A DNA stretch of 14,256 bases from Candidatus Zixiibacteriota bacterium (GTDB lineage Bacteria; Zixibacteria; MSB-5A5; GN15; JACZUZ01), in the NCBI GenBank assembly GCA_022563625.1, contig JADFNA010000006.1:1-14256 (forward strand). The letters are read 5' to 3'. The notes beneath the pieces were generated by a model, which was not told the origin of the DNA, did no database searches, and saw only the letters and a list, made by a program, of their open reading frames with translations. The position numbers were made by a program, and so were the translations under genes. This document shows positions 7,631 through 14,256 of the stretch, piece by piece. Positions within the stretch are counted from its first letter, which is position 1. Every line of letters starts with the position of its first letter.

Positions 7631-8118
7631 CCCACGCAGACCATCTCGGAACGTTTGTCTGGGCTGACTCTACCAATTCAAATTTCAGTTTCAGCTCAAC
7701 TCTAAAGAATCAATTTAGTGTGAGAGCTACCGGGGGTACACGATTCTTCTCTAATGCCGGACTAACAGCGGGTGTTTTGCTTGCTCCCGGTGGCTCAACG
7801 TGGTCTTCCGTGTCCGACAGCGCCCTTAAGCGTAACATTCGCGAGGTTGACTATCAGGAAGTACTTGAAAAAGTCGTTGCGCTTCCGATCAGTCAGTGGA
7901 GCTACGAAGCGCAGGATGAATCTATCGAACACATCGGGCCGATGGCGCAAGATTTCTATCGACTGTTTGGTCTCGGTGAAGATGACAAACACATTAACAC
8001 TCTCGACCCTGATGGTGTAGCGCTCGCTGCGATCAAAGCTCTCTATGAAGAGAACAAAGGACTCAATGGTCGTCTTGAAAAACTTGAGGAGTTAGTAAAG
8101 AAGCTAAGCGAGAAGTAG
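6910..8118 (+). CDS. S74/YadA-head-like surface protein, C-terminal part (frameshifted gene)
   Basis: Second part of the split gene; an internal ATG at 7120 is the first start codon in this frame but has no reason to be a real start, since the repeat frame is intact from 6910. It continues the YadA-head repeats to a capping segment ending GTFVWADS (near 7670). A short beta domain follows, then the peptidase S74 chaperone: SDSALKRNI from 7813, with Ser (7813), Asp (7816) and Lys (7828) in the Ser-Asp-x3-Lys arrangement of self-cleaving S74 domains, and a GPMAQDF segment. The last 25 residues (EENKGLNGRLEKLEELVKKL) form a coiled coil likely to hold the trimer. It resembles the partial gene at the left edge only in this C-terminal domain. 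Confidence 0.85.
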   Translation, partial: GGGPTEADSNSASGKWSAISGGARNSATNRGSSVGGGVRNAAQGEFAAVGGGLFDSALGDVSAIAGGWGNMASGDFSFIGGGLLNIASDSGAVVSGGSVNRARGKYSVVAGGGGALPSDSNLASGDKSAIVGGQRNIASGFISFIGGGNGNTASGDIGSVVCGGSGNTASQIFATVGGGVSNRASSNYSTVGGGQSNVASGNASTIGGGVVNFATGVASTIPGGAFCIAAGDFSFAAGVRAHADHLGTFVWADSTNSNFSFSSTLKNQFSVRATGGTRFFSNAGLTAGVLLAPGGSTWSSVSDSALKRNIREVDYQEVLEKVVALPISQWSYEAQDESIEHIGPMAQDFYRLFGLGEDDKHINTLDPDGVALAAIKALYEENKGLNGRLEKLEELVKKLSEK

Positions 8119-8179
8119 TTTCGACATAAGCGAACAAGAAAAAGATCTAAAACACTCGAAAAACGCCGAATATAAATTA

Positions 8180-8256
8180 TGGTACTCCCGGCAGGACTCG
8201 AACCTGCGACCCTCTGCTTAGAAGGCAGATGCTCTATCCGGCTGAGCTACGGGAGC
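8180..8256 (-). tRNA. tRNA-Arg (anticodon TCT)
   Basis: Minus strand folds as a cloverleaf. The acceptor stem is GCTCCCG/CGGGAGT with a G-U first pair, and the D arm contains AGCTCAGCCGGATAGAGC. The anticodon arm is CTGCC-TTCTAAG-CAG with anticodon TCT, and the T arm is GCAGG-TTCGAGT-CCTGC. The discriminator is A at 8183, and bases 8180-8182 encode CCA. The reading frame of the S74 gene ends 61 bases away on the other strand. Confidence 0.95.
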
Positions 8257-8271
8257 GTTGGCAGGATGATG

Positions 8272-8323
8272 AAAAAACGCCCGGTCTATGAGCGCCAGGG
8301 CAAGATAGCCGGTCAGCCGGGCG
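8272..8323 (-). terminator. Possible rho-independent terminator after doxX
   Basis: On the minus strand CGCCCGG is followed after 32 bases by CCGGGCG and then six T residues (8277-8272). The long loop contains further pairing, including GATAGC (8304-8309) against GCTATC (8323-8328), so several folds compete. It lies between the doxX stop and tRNA-Arg, where a terminator is expected. Confidence 0.5.
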
Positions 8324-8338
8324 CTATCAAGGCAGAAA

Positions 8339-8767
8339 TCACTTGTCAAGCTTGAGGTATTTGTCCAGCGAAAATGGATTTTCGCCAGAGGCCCGCAGGC
8401 CGAATATGGTGACCAGCAGAAACATCAGATTCCGCGCGACAACTTCGTGATTGCCCTGCACCGCCAGGCCGAAAATCAGAAGCGCCATCAGGGCCCCCAG
8501 CGCCAGAAGTCCCCAGCGATATTTCAATCCGAGTGTCAGTGACAGCCCGATCAGTGTTTCAAGTATCGGAATCATACCCGCCGCGGTCAACACCAGCCAG
8601 TGGGGAAGCCAGGATTCGATGAATCCGGCGCTGATGAAGTCAAGCGTATCGGTGTAGCGGGCCAGCTTGCCGAGCCCATACACCAGGAACATTGGGCCGA
8701 CGGAAATCCTGATCAGAAGCGTTATCCAGGCGGCTGTTGGCATTTCAGATGATTTATTCCAGAACAT
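8339..8767 (-). CDS. DoxX-family membrane protein
   Basis: A 142-residue integral membrane protein with four hydrophobic helices (about 14-34, 55-80, 84-104 and 107-126). The first ends GPMFLVYGLGKL, like the DoxX family's G-x-x-F-x-x-x-G-x-x-K pattern. The pattern PILETLIGLSLTLGL in helix 2 is also typical. DoxX proteins range from the small subunit of archaeal thiosulfate:quinone oxidoreductase to uncharacterised bacterial proteins, so the substrate cannot be told. I chose ATG 8767 because GGAG lies seven bases upstream; the frame opens 27 bases earlier without a comparable site. Nothing ties it to a neighbouring operon: it appears monocistronic, with its own promoter and terminator. Confidence 0.85.
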   Translation of the reverse strand: MFWNKSSEMPTAAWITLLIRISVGPMFLVYGLGKLARYTDTLDFISAGFIESWLPHWLVLTAAGMIPILETLIGLSLTLGLKYRWGLLALGALMALLIFGLAVQGNHEVVARNLMFLLVTIFGLRASGENPFSLDKYLKLDK

Positions 8768-8806
8768 ACTTTTTCTCCGCATAAGCGATCTCAACGCCCG
8801 GAGTTC

Positions 8807-8835
8807 AATTTATGATTTTTATGCGGGGCTTTCAA
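8807..8835 (-). promoter_or_regulatory. Probable promoter for the DoxX gene
   Basis: On the minus strand TTGAAA (8830-8835) and TAAATT (8807-8812) are separated by 17 bases, about 40 bases before the ATG at 8767. Confidence 0.45.
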
Positions 8836-8889
8836 GCGGATTCTTACTCCTGGGCCTGGGACGAGTTACGCGCCCGAATGGCCAGATTT

Positions 8890-8911
8890 CCACCAACTTT
8901 GACTGTGGTGG
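8890..8911. other. Short perfect hairpin in the doxX-dockerin gap
   Basis: CCACCA (8890-8895) pairs with TGGTGG (8906-8911) around a ten-base loop. There is no U-run on either side, so it is not a terminator. It could be an operator or RNA structure, or chance. The rest of 8836-8964 shows nothing I can name. Confidence 0.25.
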
Positions 8912-8964
8912 TCTCGTAACAAGACAGGGAAGATTGCCGCCTCAGGTCAGCAGAGGACAGTCAG

Positions 8965-9159
8965 ATGAATGACATGCCGAACAGAAATACAGAAACGCTC
9001 CTCGGTGGGCAGGTCCCCACAAGTTCTCTTAAGTTGGAGAACCTTTGCAACTCTTGCGGAGACAAATTGCTCGCGCGGCCGCTCTCAGCAAGAGATGTCG
9101 CAATAATACTGAACAAAATCCGACATCAACTTACACTGGGCGGCGTTTGCAACTCCTGA
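8965..9159 (+). CDS. Possible small Cys-motif protein, unknown function
   Basis: A 64-residue frame with a good ribosome-binding site (AGAGGA, seven bases before ATG). It carries LCNSCGDK (Cys28, Cys31), a helix-like stretch ARDVAIILNKIRHQL (42-56), and ends GGVCNS followed by TGA. The second CNS is encoded by nearly the same bases as the first (tttgcaactc at 9044-9053 and 9146-9155). Where the first has TGC (Cys), the second has the stop TGA. This looks like a CxxC pair whose last cysteine became a stop. If TGA were read through, the frame would run to TAA at 9208-9210. I recognise no family, and it may not be a gene. Confidence 0.3.
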   Translation: MNDMPNRNTETLLGGQVPTSSLKLENLCNSCGDKLLARPLSARDVAIILNKIRHQLTLGGVCNS

Positions 9160-9206
9160 CGTTCAGGCGCTGGCGCAGCTCAGTCTTTCAACAGCATGCG
9201 CCCCGT

Positions 9207-10733
9207 TTAAATACACCCGGGCGCCGCCCCACCGGCAAAGATGCGGGCAATGAGGAATGTTATATCTGCGATATTCACTTTTTGGTTACAATTTGCATCG
9301 CCTGCCGCTTCATATGGGACGGGCGCGGGGCCGTCGGCAAATATCCTGGCAATTAAGTATGTTATATCAGCAATGTTGATTTTATTATTCCCATCCGCAG
9401 AACCGATCAAGAACGGTATCGCCGGAAAATCAAGTGTGTCAATGATGTTTCTCTCCATCGCGAAGATGGAGACAGATGGGGGAATTGGGGGTGATGTAAT
9501 CGGATTGACAAACGCCCCGAAAACGGTCTCGATAGTTCCGTCGGCGCGGACGCCGATAGTGTAGAAGGCGGCCTGCGTTCTTGTTTCACTTGCGGGATCC
9601 GGCAGGAGTTGTGCAAACGCTTCAATGATGTAGACCCCGCTCTTTGGATTGTTGATAACGATCGAATCGCTGCCGTTCAACTGAAAATAGCTTGCGCTGT
9701 CGCCGATATCATTGGTAAAGATATTAATAGAATCGTAGCCAATGGCGAATCCGTCTGGATCACGCACACGTAAGTTTACCTGCGGGTCGGTCCCGATTGA
9801 ATCCGGATTTCCACCTAGAGCCTCACGTGCGACTACAATCATTGGTGTCAAGTACTGCGGCATAAAGCATGCGTTGCCTGCGCCTGCGGTCGTATCGAAT
9901 TCTTCCTGGTTGGGGTTGAAACTCGACGGGCAGTTATCAAACACGTTGAGGATGCCGTCGCAGTCAACATCAGAAAAGTCATGCGAGCTTGCGCCGGCGC
10001 AGACCACCGCTATGTCTGAAAAGCTGAAGTCAAGACTATCACGCACTGTGACAATTGGAAAGCCAGCGGACCCAAGAACGAACAGTGACGGATCCAATGA
10101 TCTGACATTGACAGTGGTATCTAGCGAGAGCGTTCCCTGAAGAGTCGGTGTGATTTCAAAATAACCAATATCCAAATCCTGGCCAACTACACCATTAGCG
10201 AATGTCTTATCAAGAACAACCATGAGCATTGTGTCCGGAGATGTGCCATTCTGTTGCTCCGGGTTAAATACTTTAAAATCCATGAAAGACACCACCGGAT
10301 TGAATGTCACATCATCTACGCGTAGCGTCAAATACTGCGTACCCGGACCCGGAGACGATTTGATCTGGAAATGCGCCACGCCCAAGACCACAGGAAAGTT
10401 CGAAGAAAAAATCATGTGAACCCGACCAGTTTGATTGACGAACAACGTGTCTTTCCCGTGTCCGTCTTCTGCGAAAACTTCGAGCCTGATTTCACCGGAA
10501 AACGGAACCCCCGACGACGGCCATGTAGTGGCCGAATTCTCAATCAGACCCAGTTTTATGGCAGCGTCAATCCGTTCACGGAGTGTCTGCTGACCTCCAT
10601 TATTATTGAAGAAATGGCCGGTGATTATTGTTTCAAGTGATGCCCCCCCTTTGGGTTCTGATAGGGCAAACTTGTCCGGGGCGAAACATAACAAAAGCGT
10701 CAAGGCGCCAGCGGTCAATTTTGAGATACTCAT
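9207..10733 (-). CDS. Secreted protein with TSP3-like segment and C-terminal dockerin
   Basis: 508 residues, with a strong ribosome-binding site (AGGAGG) four bases before the ATG. A signal peptide (residues 1 to about 25, LTAGALTLLLCFA core, likely cut near ALS) directs export; Cys16 is not in a proper lipobox. Residues 35-250 form a beta-rich region I cannot assign. Residues 254-290 (DVDCDGILNVFDNCPSSFNP) match a thrombospondin type-3 calcium-binding repeat. Residues 445-508 are a type I dockerin with two EF-hand-like loops (ADGNNKINIADIT and GDANCNQKVNIADIT), each followed by the helix LIARIFA. Dockerins bind cohesins in cellulosomes, but they are also common in secreted proteins of FCB-type candidate phyla where no scaffold is known. 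No catalytic domain is visible. Stop codon 9207-9209 lies inside a GCGCCC/GGGCGC hairpin. Confidence 0.85.
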   Translation of the reverse strand: MSISKLTAGALTLLLCFAPDKFALSEPKGGASLETIITGHFFNNNGGQQTLRERIDAAIKLGLIENSATTWPSSGVPFSGEIRLEVFAEDGHGKDTLFVNQTGRVHMIFSSNFPVVLGVAHFQIKSSPGPGTQYLTLRVDDVTFNPVVSFMDFKVFNPEQQNGTSPDTMLMVVLDKTFANGVVGQDLDIGYFEITPTLQGTLSLDTTVNVRSLDPSLFVLGSAGFPIVTVRDSLDFSFSDIAVVCAGASSHDFSDVDCDGILNVFDNCPSSFNPNQEEFDTTAGAGNACFMPQYLTPMIVVAREALGGNPDSIGTDPQVNLRVRDPDGFAIGYDSINIFTNDIGDSASYFQLNGSDSIVINNPKSGVYIIEAFAQLLPDPASETRTQAAFYTIGVRADGTIETVFGAFVNPITSPPIPPSVSIFAMERNIIDTLDFPAIPFLIGSADGNNKINIADITYLIARIFADGPAPVPYEAAGDANCNQKVNIADITFLIARIFAGGAAPGCI

Positions 10734-10766
10734 AAGTCCTCCTGTTTAATACAATCTCCGACATGA

Positions 10767-10795
10767 AATGTATATGATTCTAGAACTTCTGTCAA
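10767..10795 (-). promoter_or_regulatory. Probable promoter for the dockerin-protein gene
   Basis: On the minus strand TTGACA (10790-10795) and TACATT (10767-10772) are separated by 17 bases, about 34 bases before the ATG at 10733. A TATACA at a 15-base spacing overlaps the same stretch as an alternative -10. Confidence 0.5.
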
Positions 10796-11138
10796 CAGGA
10801 TTCCCTATAAATCCAGCGCATCGGCGCTGTTCAGGAAAAAATTCATGCCAGGTTTCGCGACGAACAAATTGTCCGTCCCATGCCCAATCGATTTCTAGAG
10901 TTGAGGTTAGGGCAAGAACCGACACGACGATTAAAATGAGGGGGGTTCATTCTCTCCTCCAGAAATGACGTTCAAGCGCCACAGCACACGGCCTGCCCTG
11001 AATCGTCCGAACCAATTTCGGTTAAGAATCCGGCTGAGTACCACAGCGCCCCTGCGCCGCTGACCAGTGATCCATGTCTAGTGTACGAGGATAGGTGATT
11101 TTGGTCAAGAGAAATTCTGCCGATTTCCTGGCCTTGCT
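10796..11138. other. acs-dockerin intergenic region, mostly featureless
   Basis: About 340 bases with no gene of reasonable length. It holds a perfect six-base hairpin CAGCGC-ATCG-GCGCTG (10814-10829) without a U-run. On the minus strand a 35-codon frame (10843-10950) has a strong GGAGGA site but a Pro/Arg/Asn-rich product with no recognisable feature. No acs terminator with a U-run is visible. Confidence 0.4.
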
Positions 11139-13118
11139 TCACTCATCCCTGTATTCTCGGGCGAGTTTTTCCAGCGCCGATGAATCGGCCAATGTTGTGA
11201 CATCGCCCAATGCTTTGCCGGTGGCGATGTCACGCAGAAGACGGCGCATGATTTTGCCGGAACGGGTTTTCGGTAAATCCTCCACAAACATGACACGCTC
11301 TGGCCTGCAGAACTTGCCAATCTTTTCTGCAATCAAATCGCGCAATTCTTCGGCAAGCTCAGCGCTGTGGCGCTGTCCATCACACAGGCTGACGAATCCT
11401 ATCAGACATTCGCCTTTGATCTTATGAGGAACACCAATCACCGCCGCCTCGTTCACCGCCGGATGCTCAACAAAAGCGCTTTCCAATTCGGCCGTGCCGA
11501 TACGGTGTCCTGATACATTTACTACGTCATCAACTCTCCCGACAATCCAGAAATATCCGTCCTTGTCGCGATAGGCGCCATCACCTGCAAAATAATACTT
11601 GCCGTCCCACTTCGACCAGTATGTTTCGCGATAACGATTTTCATCTCCCCAGATGCCGCGCATCATTGCCGGCCAGGGCTTGCGAATCGCCAGCAGTCCG
11701 CCACCTTCAGTGACTTCGTTTCCTTGTTCATCAAGAATCGCAGCATCGATACCATAAAACGGAAGTGTCGCCGAGCCGGGCTTGGTTGGTGTGGCGCCGG
11801 GGAGAGGTGTGATTGAAATTGATCCGGTTTCTGTTTGCCACCAGGTATCTACTATGGGACAGCGCCCGGCGCCGATAGTCTTGTGATACCAGCGCCAGGC
11901 TTCGGGGTTGATTGGTTCACCGACTGTACCCAACAGGCGCAATGATGTCAGGTCACGCGGAGTGACCCACTTATCGCCCCAGCCCATAAACGCTCTGATC
12001 GCAGTCGGGGCAGTGTAAAAGACTGTTACCTTTTCTTTCTCAACAATCTCCCAGAACCGTCCCGGCGTGGGATGATTCGGCGCCCCTTCATACATTACCT
12101 GTGACACACCGTTTTGCATCGGGCCATAGATGATATAACTGTGCCCTGTAATCCAGCCGACATCTGCAGTGCACCAGAACACGTCGTTGTCCCTCATATC
12201 AAAAACTTCTCGAGCGCTGACCATTGTTCCCAGCAAGTATCCGGCGTGAGTGTGGAAGATACCCTTGGGTTTTCCGGTTGTTCCGGAAGTGTACAGGATA
12301 AACAGCGGGTCTTCGGAGTCCATTGGCTCAGGAGCGGCGAAATCATCGGCCGAGGACAGCAAATCATCATAATACACGTCGCGCCCGTGTGTCATACTAT
12401 GCGGGAATTCAACTCCGCCTCGTTTGACTACAACGACGTGTTTGATAGATGAAGCGCCTTTGACAGCGTCATCGACTATGTCTTTAATCCGCATCTGCGA
12501 GCCACGGCGCCAGCCGCCGTCTGCTGTTATCACAGCTACTGCGCCGCAGTCGTCGATTCTGTCACGGAGCGATTGTGAAGAAAATCCGGCGAAGACAACC
12601 GTGTGAATCGCGCCGATTCGCGCACAGGCCAAACAGGCGATTGGAAGTTCCGGCAGCATGGGCATATAGACGGCCACCCGATCACCACGTCCGACACCAA
12701 GTTGTTTCAGGGCTGAGGCAAGTTTGTTGACCGACATATACAGGTCGCGGTAGGTGAGCGTTCGCCTGTCACCCGGCTCACCAATCCAGGTGATGGCGGT
12801 TTTATCTGTGGCGGACGAATCCAGATGTTTGTCAAGACACTGGACCGAGGCGTTTAGTTTTCCGCCCACAAACCATTTGGCAAATGGTCGATTCCATTCA
12901 AGAACAGTGTCATAGGGCCTGTCCCAGACAAGTTCGCGGGCCAATTCGCCCCAGAACGATTCGGGATCGGCGATAGATTTTTCCCAACGCCGGCGATATT
13001 CAGGCATCGACGGAGTCCGCGTCTGTTCCGCCCACGGTGGTGTGGGGAAGGATTGCTCTTCGCCTGCCACCCTCTCAAAAGCGCCGGTGGACTCGTTCAA
13101 TTCGTTTTCAGAAGGCAT
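11139..13118 (-). CDS. acsA: Acetyl-CoA synthetase (AMP-forming)
   Basis: 659 residues, full family length. It activates acetate with ATP to acetyl-AMP and transfers it to CoA in the cytoplasm. The ATP-binding loop YTSGTTGKPKG lies at 276-286. The acetate-pocket signature WWQTETG and the hinge-to-C-domain segment YFAGDGAYRDKDGYFWIVGR follow. The C-terminal PKTRSGKIMRR holds Lys622, the lysine whose acetylation switches off the enzyme in this family. The start at ATG 13118 has GGAG eight bases upstream. It sits alone downstream of tRNA-Pro on the same strand; no acetyltransferase or deacetylase regulator gene is adjacent. Confidence 0.97.
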   Translation of the reverse strand: MPSENELNESTGAFERVAGEEQSFPTPPWAEQTRTPSMPEYRRRWEKSIADPESFWGELARELVWDRPYDTVLEWNRPFAKWFVGGKLNASVQCLDKHLDSSATDKTAITWIGEPGDRRTLTYRDLYMSVNKLASALKQLGVGRGDRVAVYMPMLPELPIACLACARIGAIHTVVFAGFSSQSLRDRIDDCGAVAVITADGGWRRGSQMRIKDIVDDAVKGASSIKHVVVVKRGGVEFPHSMTHGRDVYYDDLLSSADDFAAPEPMDSEDPLFILYTSGTTGKPKGIFHTHAGYLLGTMVSAREVFDMRDNDVFWCTADVGWITGHSYIIYGPMQNGVSQVMYEGAPNHPTPGRFWEIVEKEKVTVFYTAPTAIRAFMGWGDKWVTPRDLTSLRLLGTVGEPINPEAWRWYHKTIGAGRCPIVDTWWQTETGSISITPLPGATPTKPGSATLPFYGIDAAILDEQGNEVTEGGGLLAIRKPWPAMMRGIWGDENRYRETYWSKWDGKYYFAGDGAYRDKDGYFWIVGRVDDVVNVSGHRIGTAELESAFVEHPAVNEAAVIGVPHKIKGECLIGFVSLCDGQRHSAELAEELRDLIAEKIGKFCRPERVMFVEDLPKTRSGKIMRRLLRDIATGKALGDVTTLADSSALEKLAREYRDE

Positions 13119-13205
13119 GTATGCGCTCCGTTGTTTTTGGGAGAGGCCGGGAAAAGGAAATTAATTGCGCCGGAGAAATTCGACACGTAAACGACGCGAA
13201 AAAAA

Positions 13206-13279
13206 TCGGGGTGAGAGGATTTGAACCTCCGACCCCCTGCTCCCAAAGCAGGTGCGCTACCAAACTGCGCCACACCCCG
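13206..13279 (-). tRNA. tRNA-Pro (anticodon TGG)
   Basis: Minus strand gives the acceptor CGGGGTG/CACCCCG with discriminator A, and D arm GCGCAGTTTGGTAGCGC. The anticodon arm is CCTGC-TTTGGGA-GCAGG with anticodon TGG, and the T arm is GGAGG-TTCAAAT-CCTCT. CCA is not encoded, unlike the tRNA-Arg in this window. A run of T residues follows directly. Confidence 0.95.
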
Positions 13280-13400
13280 TCAATTGTAATTTTCACTATT
13301 TATACCAGCGAGCTTGCTCAGATTCAACTCAGAGGGCGCGCCTGGAGGAAGTAAACGAATGTTAAAGATGCGGTCAACTCTCAGGCTGTCTGTTTCCCAT

Positions 13401-14006
13401 TTACTCCTTCTGGGATTTTTCCAAATGTCTGATGATCAGTTTTCTGGCGCCGGCCAGGGCCAACGCGCGATGACTGACTTTGTTTTTCTCACCCGGTGTC
13501 ATCTCTGCGAATGTCTTGCCCAGAGGAGGGTAATAAAAGACCGGGTCATAGCCGAACCCTGATTCGCCCTGCAGACTGTCGGTGATGAATCCCTCAACTA
13601 TTCCTTCGGCCTTGTCAAGGCGCCCGCCCCAATCCAGCGCTATCACACAGCGAAAGCGGGCCTGGCGCTTATCTTTCGGCGTTCCCTGCAATTCAGCGAG
13701 AAGTTTGCGGCAATTATCTTCGTAGCTGGCCCCTTCGCCGGCATAACGGGCCGCAAACACGCCCGGAGCGCCGTCAAGCGCATCGACTTCCAAACCCGTG
13801 TCATCGGCCAGGGCCGGAATGCCGGTGGCCTGATATATACCGGAGGCTTTCAACTCCGCGTTTCCTTCAAGTGTTGACGCTGTTTCGGGTATCTCTGGAA
13901 AATCAGGGAAGTCATCCCTGGTCAGTATGGTGATCGGGAGTTCCCCGAGCAATGCTCGAATTTCTGTTATCTTGTCGCGGTTGTTTGTGGCTAAGACCAG
14001 TTTCAT
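13401..14006 (-). CDS. rdgB: XTP/dITP pyrophosphatase (RdgB/HAM1 family)
   Basis: 201 residues, normal for the family. It hydrolyses deaminated purine nucleoside triphosphates (ITP, dITP, XTP) to monophosphates and pyrophosphate, keeping them out of DNA and RNA. Visible motifs are LATNNRDKITEI (5-16, substrate phosphate binding), ALADDTGLEVDAL (65-77, with the catalytic or metal Asp pair 68-69), GFGYDPVF (150-157) and EKNKVSHR (173-180, base recognition). The start at ATG 14006 follows the upstream gene by 47 bases; no good ribosome-binding site is visible, so translation may depend on the upstream gene. Confidence 0.96.
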   Translation of the reverse strand: MKLVLATNNRDKITEIRALLGELPITILTRDDFPDFPEIPETASTLEGNAELKASGIYQATGIPALADDTGLEVDALDGAPGVFAARYAGEGASYEDNCRKLLAELQGTPKDKRQARFRCVIALDWGGRLDKAEGIVEGFITDSLQGESGFGYDPVFYYPPLGKTFAEMTPGEKNKVSHRALALAGARKLIIRHLEKSQKE

Positions 14007-14053
14007 AACCGACAGTGCGCCATTGAAGACCGATCAGGTATGGTACATAGTGA

Positions 14054-14256
14054 CTAACTCACGCCGGCGGCGCTGGTTGCAGCTCCGGTTCCGCCCAGTG
14101 AAATCTGAGTCACCTGCGGAACAACCATTCCCAGGAATCGTTCGGCCTGTTTTTTGAAGCTGTCCGTCTGGCTCTCGGAACCGTCAGAAGTCAGGTAATA
14201 CTCGCGGACGCCGCGAATGTCTGATTTACGCAGTAATCCACGCTCGGTTAATTCCT
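14054..14256 (-). CDS. murI: Probable glutamate racemase, C-terminal fragment
   Basis: A frame open to the right edge and ending at TAG (14054-14056) gives the last 66 residues of a protein. The segment REYYLTSDGSESQTDSFKKQ followed by AERFLGMVVPQVTQISLGG resembles the C-terminal tail of glutamate racemases (a YxxT/S-D stretch, then a helix and xxRFLGxxxxxV). MurI supplies D-glutamate for peptidoglycan. Position just upstream of rdgB on the same strand fits the murI-rph-rdgB style of clustering in several bacteria. The catalytic residues lie outside the window, so the call is tentative. Confidence 0.5.
   Translation of the reverse strand, partial: ELTERGLLRKSDIRGVREYYLTSDGSESQTDSFKKQAERFLGMVVPQVTQISLGGTGAATSAAGVS

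Noticed and set aside
9198..9224. Rho-independent terminator at the end of the dockerin gene
   Set aside because: The GCGCCC/GGGCGC stem contains the stop codon and has no U-run on either strand.
10843..10950. 35-codon minus-strand ORF with strong GGAGGA site upstream of the dockerin gene
   Set aside because: The product has no hydrophobic, repeat or domain feature, and a purine-rich site can occur by chance; not enough to call a gene.

Overview
The window (about half G+C) reads as chromosomal DNA from a Gram-negative-type environmental bacterium. Three features suggest a member of the FCB-related candidate phyla, Zixibacteria or a close relative: two large secreted repeat proteins ending in peptidase S74 domains, a secreted protein with a thrombospondin-3-like segment and a C-terminal dockerin, and otherwise ordinary housekeeping genes. 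That placement is an inference from gene style. No rRNA or marker gene here can confirm it. There are no transposases, integrases or CRISPR arrays.

Layout. Positions 3-1532 (+) hold the 3' part of an S74 protein with six decapeptide repeats of the form SN[IL]GSSGxDG. On the minus strand follow a type II NADH dehydrogenase (1601-2908) and a tight two-gene unit, senB (3136-4098) and senA (4095-5399), overlapping by ATGA. A 272-base divergent region separates senA from a second S74 protein (5672-8118, +), a long stack of YadA-head-like repeats broken by a one-base frameshift near 6910. Next come tRNA-Arg(TCT), a DoxX-type membrane protein, a doubtful small Cys-containing ORF, a secreted dockerin protein (9207-10733, -), acetyl-CoA synthetase (11139-13118, -), tRNA-Pro(TGG), rdgB (13401-14006, -) and the C-terminal end of a gene that looks like glutamate racemase murI (14054-14256, -).

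The most notable content is the senA-senB pair. In the described selenoneine pathway SenB makes a selenosugar from selenophosphate and UDP-GlcNAc, and SenA joins it oxidatively to hercynine. The window shows neither the selenophosphate synthetase partner (senC/selD) nor a hercynine-making methyltransferase (egtD), so both must lie elsewhere if the pathway works. The rest divides into respiration and carbon metabolism (ndh, acs, doxX), nucleotide-pool cleaning and cell wall (rdgB, murI), and cell-surface or secreted proteins (two S74 proteins and the dockerin protein).
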